A stretch of DNA of 64,000 bases from Polychytrium aggregatum (GCF_025602895.1 NW_026516304.1:106352-170351); one strand, 5' to 3'. Positions 30,342 through 40,776 are shown, numbered from the stretch's first letter. Program-made: numbers and translations. The notes: generated by a model from the letters alone, not told the origin.

Positions 30342-30691
30342 CTGGAAGGTGGTCGGTGGGTCAGGTCACGTGATAAGGAGGGGTCATCATCGAAAGACCG
30401 CCCTTTTCTTCCGTTCAAAAAATGTCCGGATGGTTAAGGCGCTCACGGTTCGCTCCTCTGCTCTCACACAGCGGGGGTTCGATTCCCGAAAGCCCCCGCC
30501 ATCCAATATGAGATGATTCCGAGAGGCTGTCCGCTTACAGGACACGTCTTCAGAGCTCGCTCCTGCGTCCCGAAAGGACCGGTATAGCGATCTAGGGACC
30601 CATGCGTGCATGGCTTCTCCGAATCACCAGGCGTTGGGGAGATCTCGACATTTTTTTTTCAATTGTGCATGTGAATATATTACAGCCAATC
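30342..30691. other. Spacer between relic and full transposon
   Basis: No gene is supported. A tRNA-like stretch at about 30420-30505 lacks a matching 5' acceptor strand. A T-tract lies at 30652-30660. Confidence 0.4.
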
Positions 30692-30719
30692 TACAGTCAA
30701 ACCAGAAAGAAACGGGACA
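30692..30719 (+). repeat. Left terminal inverted repeat of the Fanzor transposon
   Basis: It starts TACAGTCAAACCAG and ends CGGGACA, the exact reverse complement of 40865-40892. Confidence 0.95.
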
Positions 30720-30776
30720 CCCAGGTTTTGACCATTGATCGAATATTTTGTTACCCAAAACCATCGCGCGCTGACC

Positions 30777-31604
30777 ATGACCATTCGCCACACATCCGAC
30801 TTTCGCACCGCCGCATTGCGATGCTACGCCCTCATCCATAGCCTGCGTAAGGTCGCCTCCATATTCAGTGTATCCAAGAGCACCATCCATCGATGGCACC
30901 GAGGATGCAAGCTGGATGACCCATCCCGGGTCCCAGCTCGCAGATCCACTTTCTTCGAGCAGGCATGTCCAGTCATTCGCACCCTGATTGAACAGGACCC
31001 GTTCCAGACTGGTCCTGTGTTGCGATGCAAGCTCGAGTCCATCCTCCAGAGGAAAGTATCACTCTCACTCTGCCACACTGCCATCCACCGAGCAGGTCTG
31101 TCTCACAAGAGGGCAACACACCTCTACAAGTCCAAGCGACTGGATGAGCGAGTGGCACAGTTCAGGGACCAGGTCCGCTCCATCGACCCACGACGATTCG
31201 TTTTTGTCGATGAGACAGGGATCAGGAGATCCATTTTCCCTCTTTACGGGTACTCATCGAAGGGTGCTCCGCTTCGCCAGCGCAATCACATGAAACACAA
31301 GTCTGTCTCGGCTGCATTTGCCATCAACCACTCTGGTGTGCTGCATCGCATGTACATCCCCACATCATTCAAGACACACTCGATGGTCGAGTTCTTTGAG
31401 CGAGCGGCCTTCCCAGATGGCTCTGTGATTGTGATGGACAATGTCAGCATGCACAAGACAATGGCTGTCCTGGACTGCATCGATCGCCGAGGATGGTCAG
31501 TGATCTTCACCCCACCTGCCTCGCCCGACTTCAATCCCATCGAGAACTTCTTTGGGATTGTGAAGCATCAGTACAGGAAGGCAGCAGCGCTGAATGCGTC
31601 TGAG
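30777..31604 (+). pseudogene. IS630/Tc1-type transposase, N-terminal part, split by chromovirus
   Basis: The ATG at 30777 (context TGACC) starts a transposase with an N-terminal helix-turn-helix (VASIFSVSKSTIHRWHRG) for TIR binding. A DDE_3 catalytic core follows: D145 in FVDETG, D221 in VMDN, E256 in FNPIEN, with 34 residues between the last two (DD34E). After 276 codons the family B LTR enters; a TAG follows at 31608. The original reading frame continues at 38017-38121. All catalytic residues lie before the break, so a truncated product could be made, but it lacks the C-terminal 34 residues. Confidence 0.92.
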
Positions 31605-32395
31605 TGTTAGAGTCCAAAGGGGACTCAACGGCAAAAGAAGAAGTGAGCTCGAAGTGAGCTCAGGGAAAGCAAGGGTAGAGTCCGAAGTGGACTCGGAGAG
31701 GGAGCGAGGGAAGCAAAGATCCGTTCAAGATAAGACTTGTCTCGAAATGAGACGTGAGGAACACTCAGAGAATAAAGTAGAAGGCACTTTATTTAGTCCT
31801 ATTTTGAACGCTAAGGTTCGACTACACATCGCGGGGGTCAGGCTATTTATAGACAAGTCCGGACTTGGCAGCGAAGGGCGGCCAAGGGAGGGAAAAGTGG
31901 GCGATCGAGCAGGGCGAAGGGGGCGATGCACGAACGAGGGCCGAGAAGGACCACCGAGACAGGCAGAGAACCAAAGCGAGAGAGGCGCAAGCAAAAGCGA
32001 AGCACCTGGCAGGAGAAACGTGCAAAGGCGAAGCAATGTGACTCAACGTCCAAGAAGCGGATTGGTCAAGTATAAGGTTGGGGCAAATGCATGCGAGATG
32101 AACAAGAGATCGGGGCGGTCAGGCAGGTCATGAGTCACCGGTGGGGGGACACATGACCGGCAGCCGAATTGCAACCAATCGCAGCAAGGCGCGTGCACAA
32201 ACAAACCGGCGCGTGCGAAGAAGACAAAGGAAGCGGAGCAGCGCGGGAAAACGGAAGTGCGGAAGGAGCGGAAAAGACAGGCAAAAGGCGGAAAATCGGA
32301 GGGGAACTGCAAGGCTACACACAAACAAACAGAAAGGCAAAAGAATAGCCAAGTGTGCAGTCAAAGTGGAGAACAAGCAGGAGCTATCCCTAACA
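31605..32395 (-). repeat. 3' LTR, family B copy 2
   Basis: It runs TGTTAG...CTAACA, matching 37221-38011. Confidence 0.93.
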
Positions 32396-32407
32396 TCATC
32401 CCCTTCC

Positions 32408-35400
32408 TTAGCGACGAACTCCGGACGTCGCCTTCGGCTTTGAGGGATAGCGAAGGTGGAAGTCAGCAACAAGATCAGTGGCGTGGGAAACATTGGCAGC
32501 GGGCTCCCAAGACCGGTCAGTCTCGGAATAGCCCTTCCACTGAACCAAGTACTGTAAGCGACCACGGAAGAGCCGAGAATCGAGAACAGTCTCGACCTCA
32601 AACTCTTCCTGGGAGTTAACAAGAATGGGAGGTGGTTCTGGTTGGGTGAACTCGGGAACAATGTCCTTCGTTCGGGGTTCAAGGAGGGATACATGGAAAA
32701 CGGGGTGAACTTTAAGTGTGGAAGGGAGTTTAAGCTCAAAGGCAACGGGGTTGATGCGGCGAAGAACTTTAAAGGGGCCAAGCTTTTTCTGGTCAAGCTT
32801 GTTGGAGGGACGAAGGGTGCGAATGTGGCGACGATCCAGGAAAACGAGGTCGCCAACGGAGATGTCGGGAGTGGGGAGACGGGATTTGTTGGCCTGCACA
32901 GTGTAGGACTCTTGGGCAACCCGGAGGTTGGCCTTGAGATCCTCGAGAACGGTCTGAAGTCGGTCGACACGTTCTTCGGCAGAGGGCACAACAGAGGGAT
33001 CACGAATGATAGAGGGATCGAAAATGGGGTGATGGCCATGGACTGCAAAGAAGGGAGTCATGCCAGTGGAGGTGTTTTCCGAGTTGTTGTAAGTGAACTC
33101 GGCAAGGGGAAGGTGAAGGGTCCAGTCGTCTTGCAGGTAATTGCAATGGATACGCAAATACTGCTCGATGACCTGGTTGAGAACCTCGGTCGAACCGTCG
33201 GTCTCGGGGTGGAAGGCAGAAGAAAGGGAAATCTTCGTCTTCAGAAGCTCATTGAAGCGCCTCCAGAAGGCCGAAGTAAACTGAGTTCCTCGGTCCGAAA
33301 CAATAGACCGGGGACAACCATGCAAGCGGAAGATGTGGGAGAGGAAGAGTTCGGCGGTTTGCTCGCCTGTAACCGTCTTCGTGGTGGGCACAAAGTGTGC
33401 TTGTTTGGACAGGCGGTCCTTAACCACGAAGATCGAGTCAAAACCGTTCGAAGGTGGGAGATCCGTGATGAAGTCCATCGACAGGTCCCACCAACGTTCG
33501 GAAGGAACGGGGAGAGGATGAAGTAAACCATAAGGGGAGTGACGGGACGGCTTGGCTCGCTGGCACGCTTCACAATTAGCAATGAAGCGACGCACAGACT
33601 TACGAAGCCGGGGCCAGTGAAAGTCCCGGGAGACGAGCTCAACGGTCTTGGCAAGACCAAAGTGACCAGCGGCAGCGGAGCAGTGACGTTGCTCAAACAC
33701 TTTGAGCTGGAGCTCGGGGGAAGGGACAACGATCAGGTCTTTAAAGTAAAGGAGACCGTCACGGAAGGAGTAATCGCCATCAAGACGTTTGGCGTTAAAG
33801 TCAGAAAGGAGGGAACAAGAAAGGGTGGCAGCTCGAATCTCGGAAAGAAAGTCGGGATTCGAGCCGATAACAGTGATGCTGTCGAGAGAAATAGACTCGA
33901 ACAGCTGAAGGAAGTTGGTGGAGTGGAGGGAGTCACCAGGCTTTATCTCAAAGTCAGAACGGCGACTGAGAGCATCGGCTTTGGTGTTGAGACGACCAGG
34001 GCGGTGGTAAATGCGAAAAGCAAAGTCAGAAAGGAATTGGGCCCACCGGAACTGGCGGCGAGAAAGTTGAGAAGCGGCAGTGAACCGGGTAAGGTTCTGA
34101 TGATCAGAGAAAACAAGAGTGGGAATATCAGGGTCGGCAGCCATCAAGTAATGACGCCAGGCGGTAAAGGAATCGACAATGGCGAGGAGCTCTTTGTCGT
34201 GAGTGTCATAATTCACCTCGGCGGGACGGAATTGCCGAGAGTGAAAAGCAACGGGGTGAAGAGCGCCGTCAGGGTCAAACTGAGAAAGGACGGCACCCAA
34301 AGCAAAGTCAGAAGCATCGGGCTCGATGACAGCGGGTTTAGAGAAATCAAAGTATCGAAGAATAGGTGCGGAAGTGAAGGAAAGTTTAAGAGAATCAAAA
34401 GCCTCTTGGGCCTCGGGAGACCAAGAGAAGGTGGAGGATTTGGTAGTGAGGGAAGTCAAAGGACGAGCAAGTGCGGAAAAGTCCTTGACGAAGCGGCGGT
34501 AAAAGTTTGCGAAACCAATAAAGACTTGGATATCGCGAGCAGAAGAGGGAACAGGCCAAAGGGAAACGGCCTCGACCTTGGCAGGGTCCATTTTGATGCC
34601 ATCGGCAGAAATGATCATGCCGAGAAAGTCAACTTCAGAAAGGTCAAAAGAACACTTGGCCGGATTGACCTTAAGGGAGTGTTCACGAAGGCGAGAGAGA
34701 ACAAGCTTAACATGCTCCTCATGCTCCTGGGGATCTTTTGAGAAGATCAGGATGTCGTCAAGATAAATGACAACACAGACACCAAGGAGGTCCGAGAAGA
34801 TGTCGTTCATAAAAAACTGAAAAGCAGCGGGGGCATTCGAAAGACCAAAGGGGATAACATTGTACTCAAATGAGCCAGATTTGCAAACAAAAGCAGTCTT
34901 CCACTCATCGCCCTTCTTGACACGAACCAAGTGGTAAGCATCAGGAAGGTCGAGGTGTGAGAAGACGCGGGCAGAAGAAAGTTTATCCAGAAGATCCTGG
35001 AAGAGGGGAAGTGGGTAACGGTTCTTCTTCGTGATGGCATTGAGGCCTCGGTAGTCGACGCAAAGGCGAAGACCACCATTGGGCTTCTTCACGAAGAAGC
35101 AGGGAGCACCAACGGGAGAAGAGGATTTGGAGATCCAACCACGTGCGAGGGCGTTGGTCAGATACTCCGAAAGAGCAGATTCCTCGGCCGGGGACAAAGG
35201 ATAGACTTTCCCCGGCTTTGGCAAACGAGGTTCCTTTCCATCCTCGGTCCGTACAAACTCAATGGACAAGTCATACGGACGATGAGGAGGCAAGGAAGAA
35301 GGAGGGTCAGACTTGAGGCTGAAAACGTCGCCAAACTCATTGTATTTGAGTGGGACGCCTCGAGAGTCAACAGGGGTGCCAGACTCGGCATACACCTTCG

Positions 35401-36286
35401 TCGTGAGCACGGACCTTATCGACACCGTAGGATACGTCTCCGGCGAAGGAGGACGGATATCCATTTGGGCAGCGAAAATGTCGAGCTTGTCTTCCCGTGC
35501 AAGACGGAGAAGACTCGCCGCATTAACGAGCTCAATGTCGGGTGAAGATAAAGCCGTTGGCTCTTCAGAAAGCGAAGCAGAGTCAAGGCGGGAAGAAAGG
35601 GAAGGCGAAGTGCCAAAGGAGGGAACCGGTGTAAGGGAAGGACCGGAGGGAGGAGGAGTCAAAGGCGAAGTGCCCGAAGGGGGAGGCGAGGAGCCGGAAG
35701 CGGACGGAGTGTCCAAGGAAGAAGCAGAGACATCCGCGAGGATGTGTCCATCAGCAAGGCAAGAGGGATCGGAGAATGAAAGGGAGAGGGACTTCCAATT
35801 AACAACTGGATTATGCAAGCGCATCCAGGGAAGACCAAGAGTGATGGGAGTGGTGGAGAGTCGAGTCACAAGAAAAGAAATCGACTCGGTGTGGGAACCA
35901 ATGGTCAGAGTCAAAGGCGCGGTTTGGAAACGAATGAAACCGGCCGAAGAACCATCAGCAAGGGAAACGGAGTAAGGAGTAGAAAGAGGGATAAGAGAGA
36001 GTTTATGGAGATCGGCAAAGGCAGGATCAATGAGGGCAAGAGCGGAACATCCATCATCAATAAAAACAGAAAGGGAGATGGAGACCGGGCCAGAAAGACT
36101 CATGACGATAAGAGTGGCCGGAAGAAGAAGCTTATCGTCCGATAGTGACGAGTCAGAGGGGGAAGATGTTCGTATCGCCGAACAGACCACCTCGCTTACT
36201 TGCGAGGTGCTGCTCGGCTGTGAGCATTTCCCGAGTTCCGTTTGACCAGAACCGGGCACTGCTGAACATCGCGACTGCCGGGACAA
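32408..36286 (-). CDS. pol: Pol polyprotein, family B copy 2
   Basis: The open frame spans about 1292 residues, with the same domain order and motifs as copy 1 (VIYLDDILIFS in RT, HHCC and DDE integrase, chromodomain at the C-terminus). There is no ATG at the upstream end. It overlaps gag by 91 bases in the -1 frame, so a -1 frameshift is implied. No stops or frameshifts interrupt it. Confidence 0.93.
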   Translation of the reverse strand: MSRQSRCSAVPGSGQTELGKCSQPSSTSQVSEVVCSAIRTSSPSDSSLSDDKLLLPATLIVMSLSGPVSISLSVFIDDGCSALALIDPAFADLHKLSLIPLSTPYSVSLADGSSAGFIRFQTAPLTLTIGSHTESISFLVTRLSTTPITLGLPWMRLHNPVVNWKSLSLSFSDPSCLADGHILADVSASSLDTPSASGSSPPPSGTSPLTPPPSGPSLTPVPSFGTSPSLSSRLDSASLSEEPTALSSPDIELVNAASLLRLAREDKLDIFAAQMDIRPPSPETYPTVSIRSVLTTKVYAESGTPVDSRGVPLKYNEFGDVFSLKSDPPSSLPPHRPYDLSIEFVRTEDGKEPRLPKPGKVYPLSPAEESALSEYLTNALARGWISKSSSPVGAPCFFVKKPNGGLRLCVDYRGLNAITKKNRYPLPLFQDLLDKLSSARVFSHLDLPDAYHLVRVKKGDEWKTAFVCKSGSFEYNVIPFGLSNAPAAFQFFMNDIFSDLLGVCVVIYLDDILIFSKDPQEHEEHVKLVLSRLREHSLKVNPAKCSFDLSEVDFLGMIISADGIKMDPAKVEAVSLWPVPSSARDIQVFIGFANFYRRFVKDFSALARPLTSLTTKSSTFSWSPEAQEAFDSLKLSFTSAPILRYFDFSKPAVIEPDASDFALGAVLSQFDPDGALHPVAFHSRQFRPAEVNYDTHDKELLAIVDSFTAWRHYLMAADPDIPTLVFSDHQNLTRFTAASQLSRRQFRWAQFLSDFAFRIYHRPGRLNTKADALSRRSDFEIKPGDSLHSTNFLQLFESISLDSITVIGSNPDFLSEIRAATLSCSLLSDFNAKRLDGDYSFRDGLLYFKDLIVVPSPELQLKVFEQRHCSAAAGHFGLAKTVELVSRDFHWPRLRKSVRRFIANCEACQRAKPSRHSPYGLLHPLPVPSERWWDLSMDFITDLPPSNGFDSIFVVKDRLSKQAHFVPTTKTVTGEQTAELFLSHIFRLHGCPRSIVSDRGTQFTSAFWRRFNELLKTKISLSSAFHPETDGSTEVLNQVIEQYLRIHCNYLQDDWTLHLPLAEFTYNNSENTSTGMTPFFAVHGHHPIFDPSIIRDPSVVPSAEERVDRLQTVLEDLKANLRVAQESYTVQANKSRLPTPDISVGDLVFLDRRHIRTLRPSNKLDQKKLGPFKVLRRINPVAFELKLPSTLKVHPVFHVSLLEPRTKDIVPEFTQPEPPPILVNSQEEFEVETVLDSRLFRGRLQYLVQWKGYSETDRSWEPAANVSHATDLVADFHLRYPSKPKATSGVRR

Positions 36287-37149
36287 GACTTTTCCCCGCA
36301 GTACAAGCAGAGACCCTGCTCACGACGTCGCTTTTTCTCGACGTCGGAGAGCTTAGCAGGGCGGACCGAGACAGAGTCAAGGTCCATGGGAGTGGGTGCA
36401 GAAGAGGAGGAAGAAGAAACATGCGCGGGAGAATGGTGGTGATGGGGAGCAGAGCGAGAAGAAGGAGGAGGAGGTTGGGAACGGGAGGAGACCTTGAGAC
36501 GATGGAGGGCATCGTCGTACTCGACCGCTGCCTTGATCAACTCGGGCAAGGAAGCGGGAGCGGGGCGGAGACCGATGAGGTGGAACTTGACCTCAGACTT
36601 CAAACCCTCCTTGAAGAAGTGCATCTTGGTGGGTTCGTCAGTCTGGACGCGGGCGGCGAGCTGGACGAAGCGGGTGGCGAAGGCTTGGCAGGACTTGAGC
36701 TGGACCAAGCGTTTGAGGTCGTTCAAGGCCTTATCTTGCGAGGAGGCCGTGTCCTCACCGAAGGTCGACTTCAGGGCAACTTCGAAGTCGGCGAAGGAAG
36801 CAGGGAAACGGTTGGCCATGTAGAAGGCGGCCTCGTACCATTTGAAAGCTTCGCCGCGGAGGAAGGAGGTGGCATAAAGGACCTTCTGGCGCTCGGGCGC
36901 AAAGAAGGCAGGATCGGCGAGGAAGACGAGGTGGCACTGGGCGAGGAAGGCCGTCGTCTCGTCGCGGGAACCTAGGAACTCCTTGGGCTTGTTCACCTGG
37001 TAGACCTGGCGGGGAGCGGCGGCGGGAGCTTGCAGATCTTGGATCTGACGATGGAGAGCAGCGTTCTGGGTCATGAGGGCGTTCATACGCTCCTCCATGC
37101 GCGCCAGGTACGCATTGAGATCTGCCGGGGGTGCAGCAGGCTCAGCCAT
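36196..37149 (-). CDS. gag: Gag polyprotein, family B copy 2
   Basis: The ATG is at 37149 (MAEPAAPPADLN), as in copy 1. It has the gag core and the same atypical cysteine motif at the C-terminus. The frame is intact. Confidence 0.88.
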   Translation of the reverse strand: MAEPAAPPADLNAYLARMEERMNALMTQNAALHRQIQDLQAPAAAPRQVYQVNKPKEFLGSRDETTAFLAQCHLVFLADPAFFAPERQKVLYATSFLRGEAFKWYEAAFYMANRFPASFADFEVALKSTFGEDTASSQDKALNDLKRLVQLKSCQAFATRFVQLAARVQTDEPTKMHFFKEGLKSEVKFHLIGLRPAPASLPELIKAAVEYDDALHRLKVSSRSQPPPPSSRSAPHHHHSPAHVSSSSSSAPTPMDLDSVSVRPAKLSDVEKKRRREQGLCLYCGEKSCPGSRDVQQCPVLVKRNSGNAHSRAAPRK

Positions 37150-37206
37150 CGGATCGACGAGGGAAAGAGAGGCGAAAGAAGAAGAAAGGCCGGGAAGCCA
37201 AGAGGG

Positions 37207-37218
37207 AGCGTTCAAAAT
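37207..37218 (-). other. Candidate self-primer binding site, family B copy 2
   Basis: It is the same 12-base complement as in copy 1, pairing with LTR bases 37428-37417 on the minus strand. Confidence 0.68.
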
Positions 37219-37220
37219 GA

Positions 37221-38011
37221 TGTTAGAGTCCAAAGGGGACTCAACGGCAAAAGAAGAAGTGAGCTCGAAGTGAGCTCAGGGAAAGCAAGGGTAGAGTCCG
37301 AAGTGGACTCGGAGAGGGAGCGAGGGAAGCAAAGATCCGTTCAAGATAAGACTTGTCTCGAAATGAGACGTGAGGAACACTCAGAGAATAAAGTAGAAGG
37401 CACTTTATTTAGTCCTATTTTGAACGCTAAGGTTCGACTACACATCGCGGGGGTCAGGCTATTTATAGACAAGTCCGGACTTGGCAGCGAAGGGCGGCCA
37501 AGGGAGGGAAAAGTGGGCGATCGAGCAGGGCGAAGGGGGCGATGCACGAACGAGGGCCGAGAAGGACCACCGAGACAGGCAGAGAACCAAAGCGAGAGAG
37601 GCGCAAGCAAAAGCGAAGCACCTGGCAGGAGAAACGTGCAAAGGCGAAGCAATGTGACTCAACGTCCAAGAAGCGGATTGGTCAAGTATAAGGTTGGGGC
37701 AAATGCATGCGAGATGAACAAGAGATCGGGGCGGTCAGGCAGGTCATGAGTCACCGGTGGGGGGACACATGACCGGCAGCCGAATTGCAACCAATCGCAG
37801 CAAGGCGCGTGCACAAACAAACCGGCGCGTGCGAAGAAGACAAAGGAAGCGGAGCAGCGCGGGAAAACGGAAGTGCGGAAGGAGCGGAAAAGACAGGCAA
37901 AAGGCGGAAAATCGGAGGGGAACTGCAAGGCTACACACAAACAAACAGAAAGGCAAAAGAATAGCCAAGTGTGCAGTCAAAGTGGAGAACAAGCAGGAGC
38001 TATCCCTAACA
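37221..38011 (-). repeat. 5' LTR, family B copy 2
   Basis: This 791-bp LTR carries the promoter (TATAAATA on the minus strand) and inferred transcript start at about 37428. Confidence 0.93.
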
Positions 38012-38016
38012 CTGAG

Positions 38017-38121
38017 GGGTTCAAGATCGGGATGGTGACCCTGTTCGAGTCCGCCGTGCGGAGGGTGCTTCCAGATGTCTTCCCACCGCTGATTGAGCGC
38101 GCGATGCGTTTCTGGGCGTGA
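38017..38121 (+). pseudogene. C-terminal part of the split transposase
   Basis: After the target duplication the transposase frame resumes for 34 codons and ends in TGA at 38119-38121. It is in phase with 30777-31604 once the chromovirus and one duplicate are removed, which gives about 310 residues, a usual size for this family. Confidence 0.85.
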
Positions 38122-38172
38122 ATCATACCATCGAAAAAGTGCGTCATAATCACCCTTGGTTTTTTCTTGCCT

Positions 38173-40776
38173 ATGGGTAGAACCAGCGGGGTGTCGAAAT
38201 CGCGACAGATGGCTCCCCGCAAGAAAAAATCCCCGCCTGACCCAAATCCAGATCCTGGACAACCCAGTGACGCACCTGCTGACAAGAAACCCGTCATCAA
38301 ATCATGTCGTGCCTGTGGATTGACCAACCACGTCAAGCCATTCACCAAGAAATGCAAGGCCCGAACCGAGTTGGGCCCCCCTTCTGACTCGGCGTCTGCC
38401 TTTGGCGCCGTTTGCCAAGCACCCCCTCCAGACGAGTCCAGTGAAGACATCGCCGTTCCGGCCCTCGTGGTCGAGATGCCTGCACCAAAAGTCCCTGTAT
38501 GTACCACATGTGGGGAAGAGGGTCATGCCAGAAGCAGCAGCTCGTTGTGTTCAAAAAAGAACCCCCTCTGGAGCTCTACCGAGCCCGACTGTGGTCCAAA
38601 CGAGTATGCCAAGGCAGAGTACTCGATCATCAAGTGCACTCTTGACGCCATCATCAAGAACGATGCCTTGCACGACAAGATTGAGGAGACTGTCCGGGCC
38701 ATGACCCATGTGCAGTACGAAGCATCTCGGCTCCTGGAGCTGCATCTCAGGCGATGCTTGGACGAGGGTATCACCATCCCCACTGTGTCGTCGAGTGACC
38801 CTTCGTTCGTTCGAAAGTGTTTCAACATGGTGCATACCGGAGCTACAGATGTCAAGAATGGCACGACCCAAGAAGACAAGCACCTCCTCGACACCTATGA
38901 GCTGTATCGAAGTACATGGAGTGGATCGTGTGCCCTACCTCCTGTAACCCTCCCAAAGGGCACTGGTTCACAGGTCCTCACATTGGCTGTCAAGACCTAT
39001 GCAATCAACTGTGAGACACACATTCTCGATCGGTATTGGTCCCTTCTACGCCGATTCTGCAATCTGGCCCTGATTGCTCCCAAGGATGTCAAGCGACATA
39101 CACACGTCGATGAGTGTATGAAGCTGATGGAGAATCCCCTCTCCGATACACTCCTCGGTGATCTGAGGAAATCCTTCGCCCACCATGCCGACCAGCTCTA
39201 CATCTTTCGCTACAAAAGCCAACAGGACCTGTACAAAGTCGTACCAGTATTGGCCAGTGAAGTCTCTCGGCTGACCCACCGAAAGGAGACACTGTTCGTG
39301 GCGACCATTCGAAACAGAATCATCCCCAGGCTCGTGAGGGATACCGATGATCTGAGAGGAGTGTGTGGACGACTGAACGAGGAGATGTGTCGCGCGATCG
39401 AACGAAGGCAGTCGGATCAATACAACGCACTCCACAAACGGCACGAGGAGGTGGAGAAGCAGGTCACCGTCAACACGAAGCGAATCAAGCGATTGACCGA
39501 CCGACTTGCTCAGACCAGGAAACGACACAACGTCCCTCGAGCACAGTGCGCCTTGGTCCCGCTCTGCGATGCCAGAGCCAAGTATGTCAAGCTCGACACC
39601 AAAGCATTGTGGGAGTTCCTTGGTTCCCAGAAGGGTACTGGTTTCAAGTGGAACGACCTGAAGACCAAGGTCAATGGCACCACAAAACAAGAGATCTTCT
39701 GGCGAAGGACCTTCAAGCTGGAGTCGAGACTCTTTGGTGTCAGGAAAGAGGGGAAGCAGCTCTTTGGTTGCGAGATCAGCACCGATGGGGTCGGGTGCTC
39801 GATCACCACACTCAGATATAAGATCCTGGAGAAGAAGGGCCCCGATGCCAAGCCGGTACCCAAGACCAAGGTGAACACACTCACTCCCGAGCAGAAGATC
39901 CAGACCAGGGTCGGTCCCATTGACGACTCTCGGACCACATGGATCGGGATCGACCCTGGAGTGGGATCCATCTTCACCGCTGTCAATCGAGCACCCGGTC
40001 AACCATCCATCCAGGAGCAAGCCGGTGTCAAGGTGACCAAGGCACAGCGCGCCAACGAGAAGATCGTGTCGTTCTCCAACAAGGAGTACCAGCATCGAAC
40101 TGGCACCAGTCAGGCGACCAAGTGGATCCAGAGCACCCACAAGGCCCTTGATCTGCAGGAATGGATGAGCACCACACCAAGTCCCAAGATCCCCGGGGTG
40201 GCCCCCTTCCTGCGATACATTCGCCATGTGTTCGATGGAGACATGCTGGACAAACAGCTGTACTTCAACCTGACCCGGCGACGGCGATTCAAGCGACTCG
40301 ATCTCCACAGCAAGCGACAGCGCACCGTCCACGAGATGTGCAAGCGAGTCATCGACCAGGCAGCAAGGGAGACCGAAGTGGTGATTGCCTTTGGGAATGC
40401 ATCCTGGAAACAGGGGAAGGGATATGCCTCCAGTCCCAGGAGACTCAGGTTTGCCAAGTACTTTGAGCAATTCCACCATCACCAGAGACGCCCACCAGAC
40501 CCATCCGTCTCCAAGATCCATGTGTGCTCGGTGAACGAGTTCAACACATCCCAGGTGTGCTCACACTGTCGGGAAGCCAAGCGACTCGAGAAGGTCGAGC
40601 ATCTTGATATCGAGAAACCACACTTTGTCCGGAGCTGTGCAAGCTGCCATACGCTGTGGGATCGAGACATCAATGCAGCCAGGAACATGATCTCGGTATG
40701 CCAGTCGATCATCGCCACAGGAGATCGACCGGGTGTATTCAAGACTGTGCTTCCGGACCCACCCAAAACAAAGTGA
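38173..40776 (+). CDS. Fanzor (eukaryotic TnpB-like RNA-guided nuclease)
   Basis: This 867-residue protein starts at ATG 38173; ATG 38209 is an alternative. Two N-terminal zinc motifs share one spacing, CX2CX4HX7C (residues 45-61 and 110-126). A long helical region, rich in basic residues, leads to the RuvC-like nuclease: motif I IGIDPGVGS (D594), a motif II strand VVIAFGNASW (736-745) and motif III WDRDINAARNM (D832). A zinc ribbon (C796, C799, C822, C825) sits between II and III as in TnpB. The canonical motif II glutamate is not after the strand; E733/E735 just before it are candidates, in line with the rearranged site known in Fanzors. The gene lies 51 bases after the transposase and ends 88 bases before the right TIR. 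Confidence 0.92.
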   Translation: MGRTSGVSKSRQMAPRKKKSPPDPNPDPGQPSDAPADKKPVIKSCRACGLTNHVKPFTKKCKARTELGPPSDSASAFGAVCQAPPPDESSEDIAVPALVVEMPAPKVPVCTTCGEEGHARSSSSLCSKKNPLWSSTEPDCGPNEYAKAEYSIIKCTLDAIIKNDALHDKIEETVRAMTHVQYEASRLLELHLRRCLDEGITIPTVSSSDPSFVRKCFNMVHTGATDVKNGTTQEDKHLLDTYELYRSTWSGSCALPPVTLPKGTGSQVLTLAVKTYAINCETHILDRYWSLLRRFCNLALIAPKDVKRHTHVDECMKLMENPLSDTLLGDLRKSFAHHADQLYIFRYKSQQDLYKVVPVLASEVSRLTHRKETLFVATIRNRIIPRLVRDTDDLRGVCGRLNEEMCRAIERRQSDQYNALHKRHEEVEKQVTVNTKRIKRLTDRLAQTRKRHNVPRAQCALVPLCDARAKYVKLDTKALWEFLGSQKGTGFKWNDLKTKVNGTTKQEIFWRRTFKLESRLFGVRKEGKQLFGCEISTDGVGCSITTLRYKILEKKGPDAKPVPKTKVNTLTPEQKIQTRVGPIDDSRTTWIGIDPGVGSIFTAVNRAPGQPSIQEQAGVKVTKAQRANEKIVSFSNKEYQHRTGTSQATKWIQSTHKALDLQEWMSTTPSPKIPGVAPFLRYIRHVFDGDMLDKQLYFNLTRRRRFKRLDLHSKRQRTVHEMCKRVIDQAARETEVVIAFGNASWKQGKGYASSPRRLRFAKYFEQFHHHQRRPPDPSVSKIHVCSVNEFNTSQVCSHCREAKRLEKVEHLDIEKPHFVRSCASCHTLWDRDINAARNMISVCQSIIATGDRPGVFKTVLPDPPKTK

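Larger units (their letters stand above)
31605..38011 (-). mobile_element. Complete Ty3/gypsy chromovirus, family B, copy 2
   Basis: The element is 6407 bp, minus strand, with 791-bp LTRs (31605-32395, 37221-38011), intact gag and pol, and target duplication CTGAG (31600-31604, 38012-38016). It differs from copy 1 by scattered substitutions and one extra codon in pol. It is nested in the transposase frame of the Fanzor transposon, so it is the younger of the two. Confidence 0.95.

Noticed and set aside
30420-30505. tRNA-like sequence (GGATGGTTAAGGCGC ... GGTTCGATTCCCG)
   Set aside because: D-loop-like and T-loop-like words are present, and one stem-loop could hold an anticodon CAC, but the T stem pairs poorly and no 5' acceptor strand matches the 3' GCCCCCG. 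It is at best a degenerate fragment.
39046-40521. 491-codon frame antisense to the Fanzor
   Set aside because: There are no motifs, and the Fanzor frame on the other strand has full RuvC and zinc signatures.
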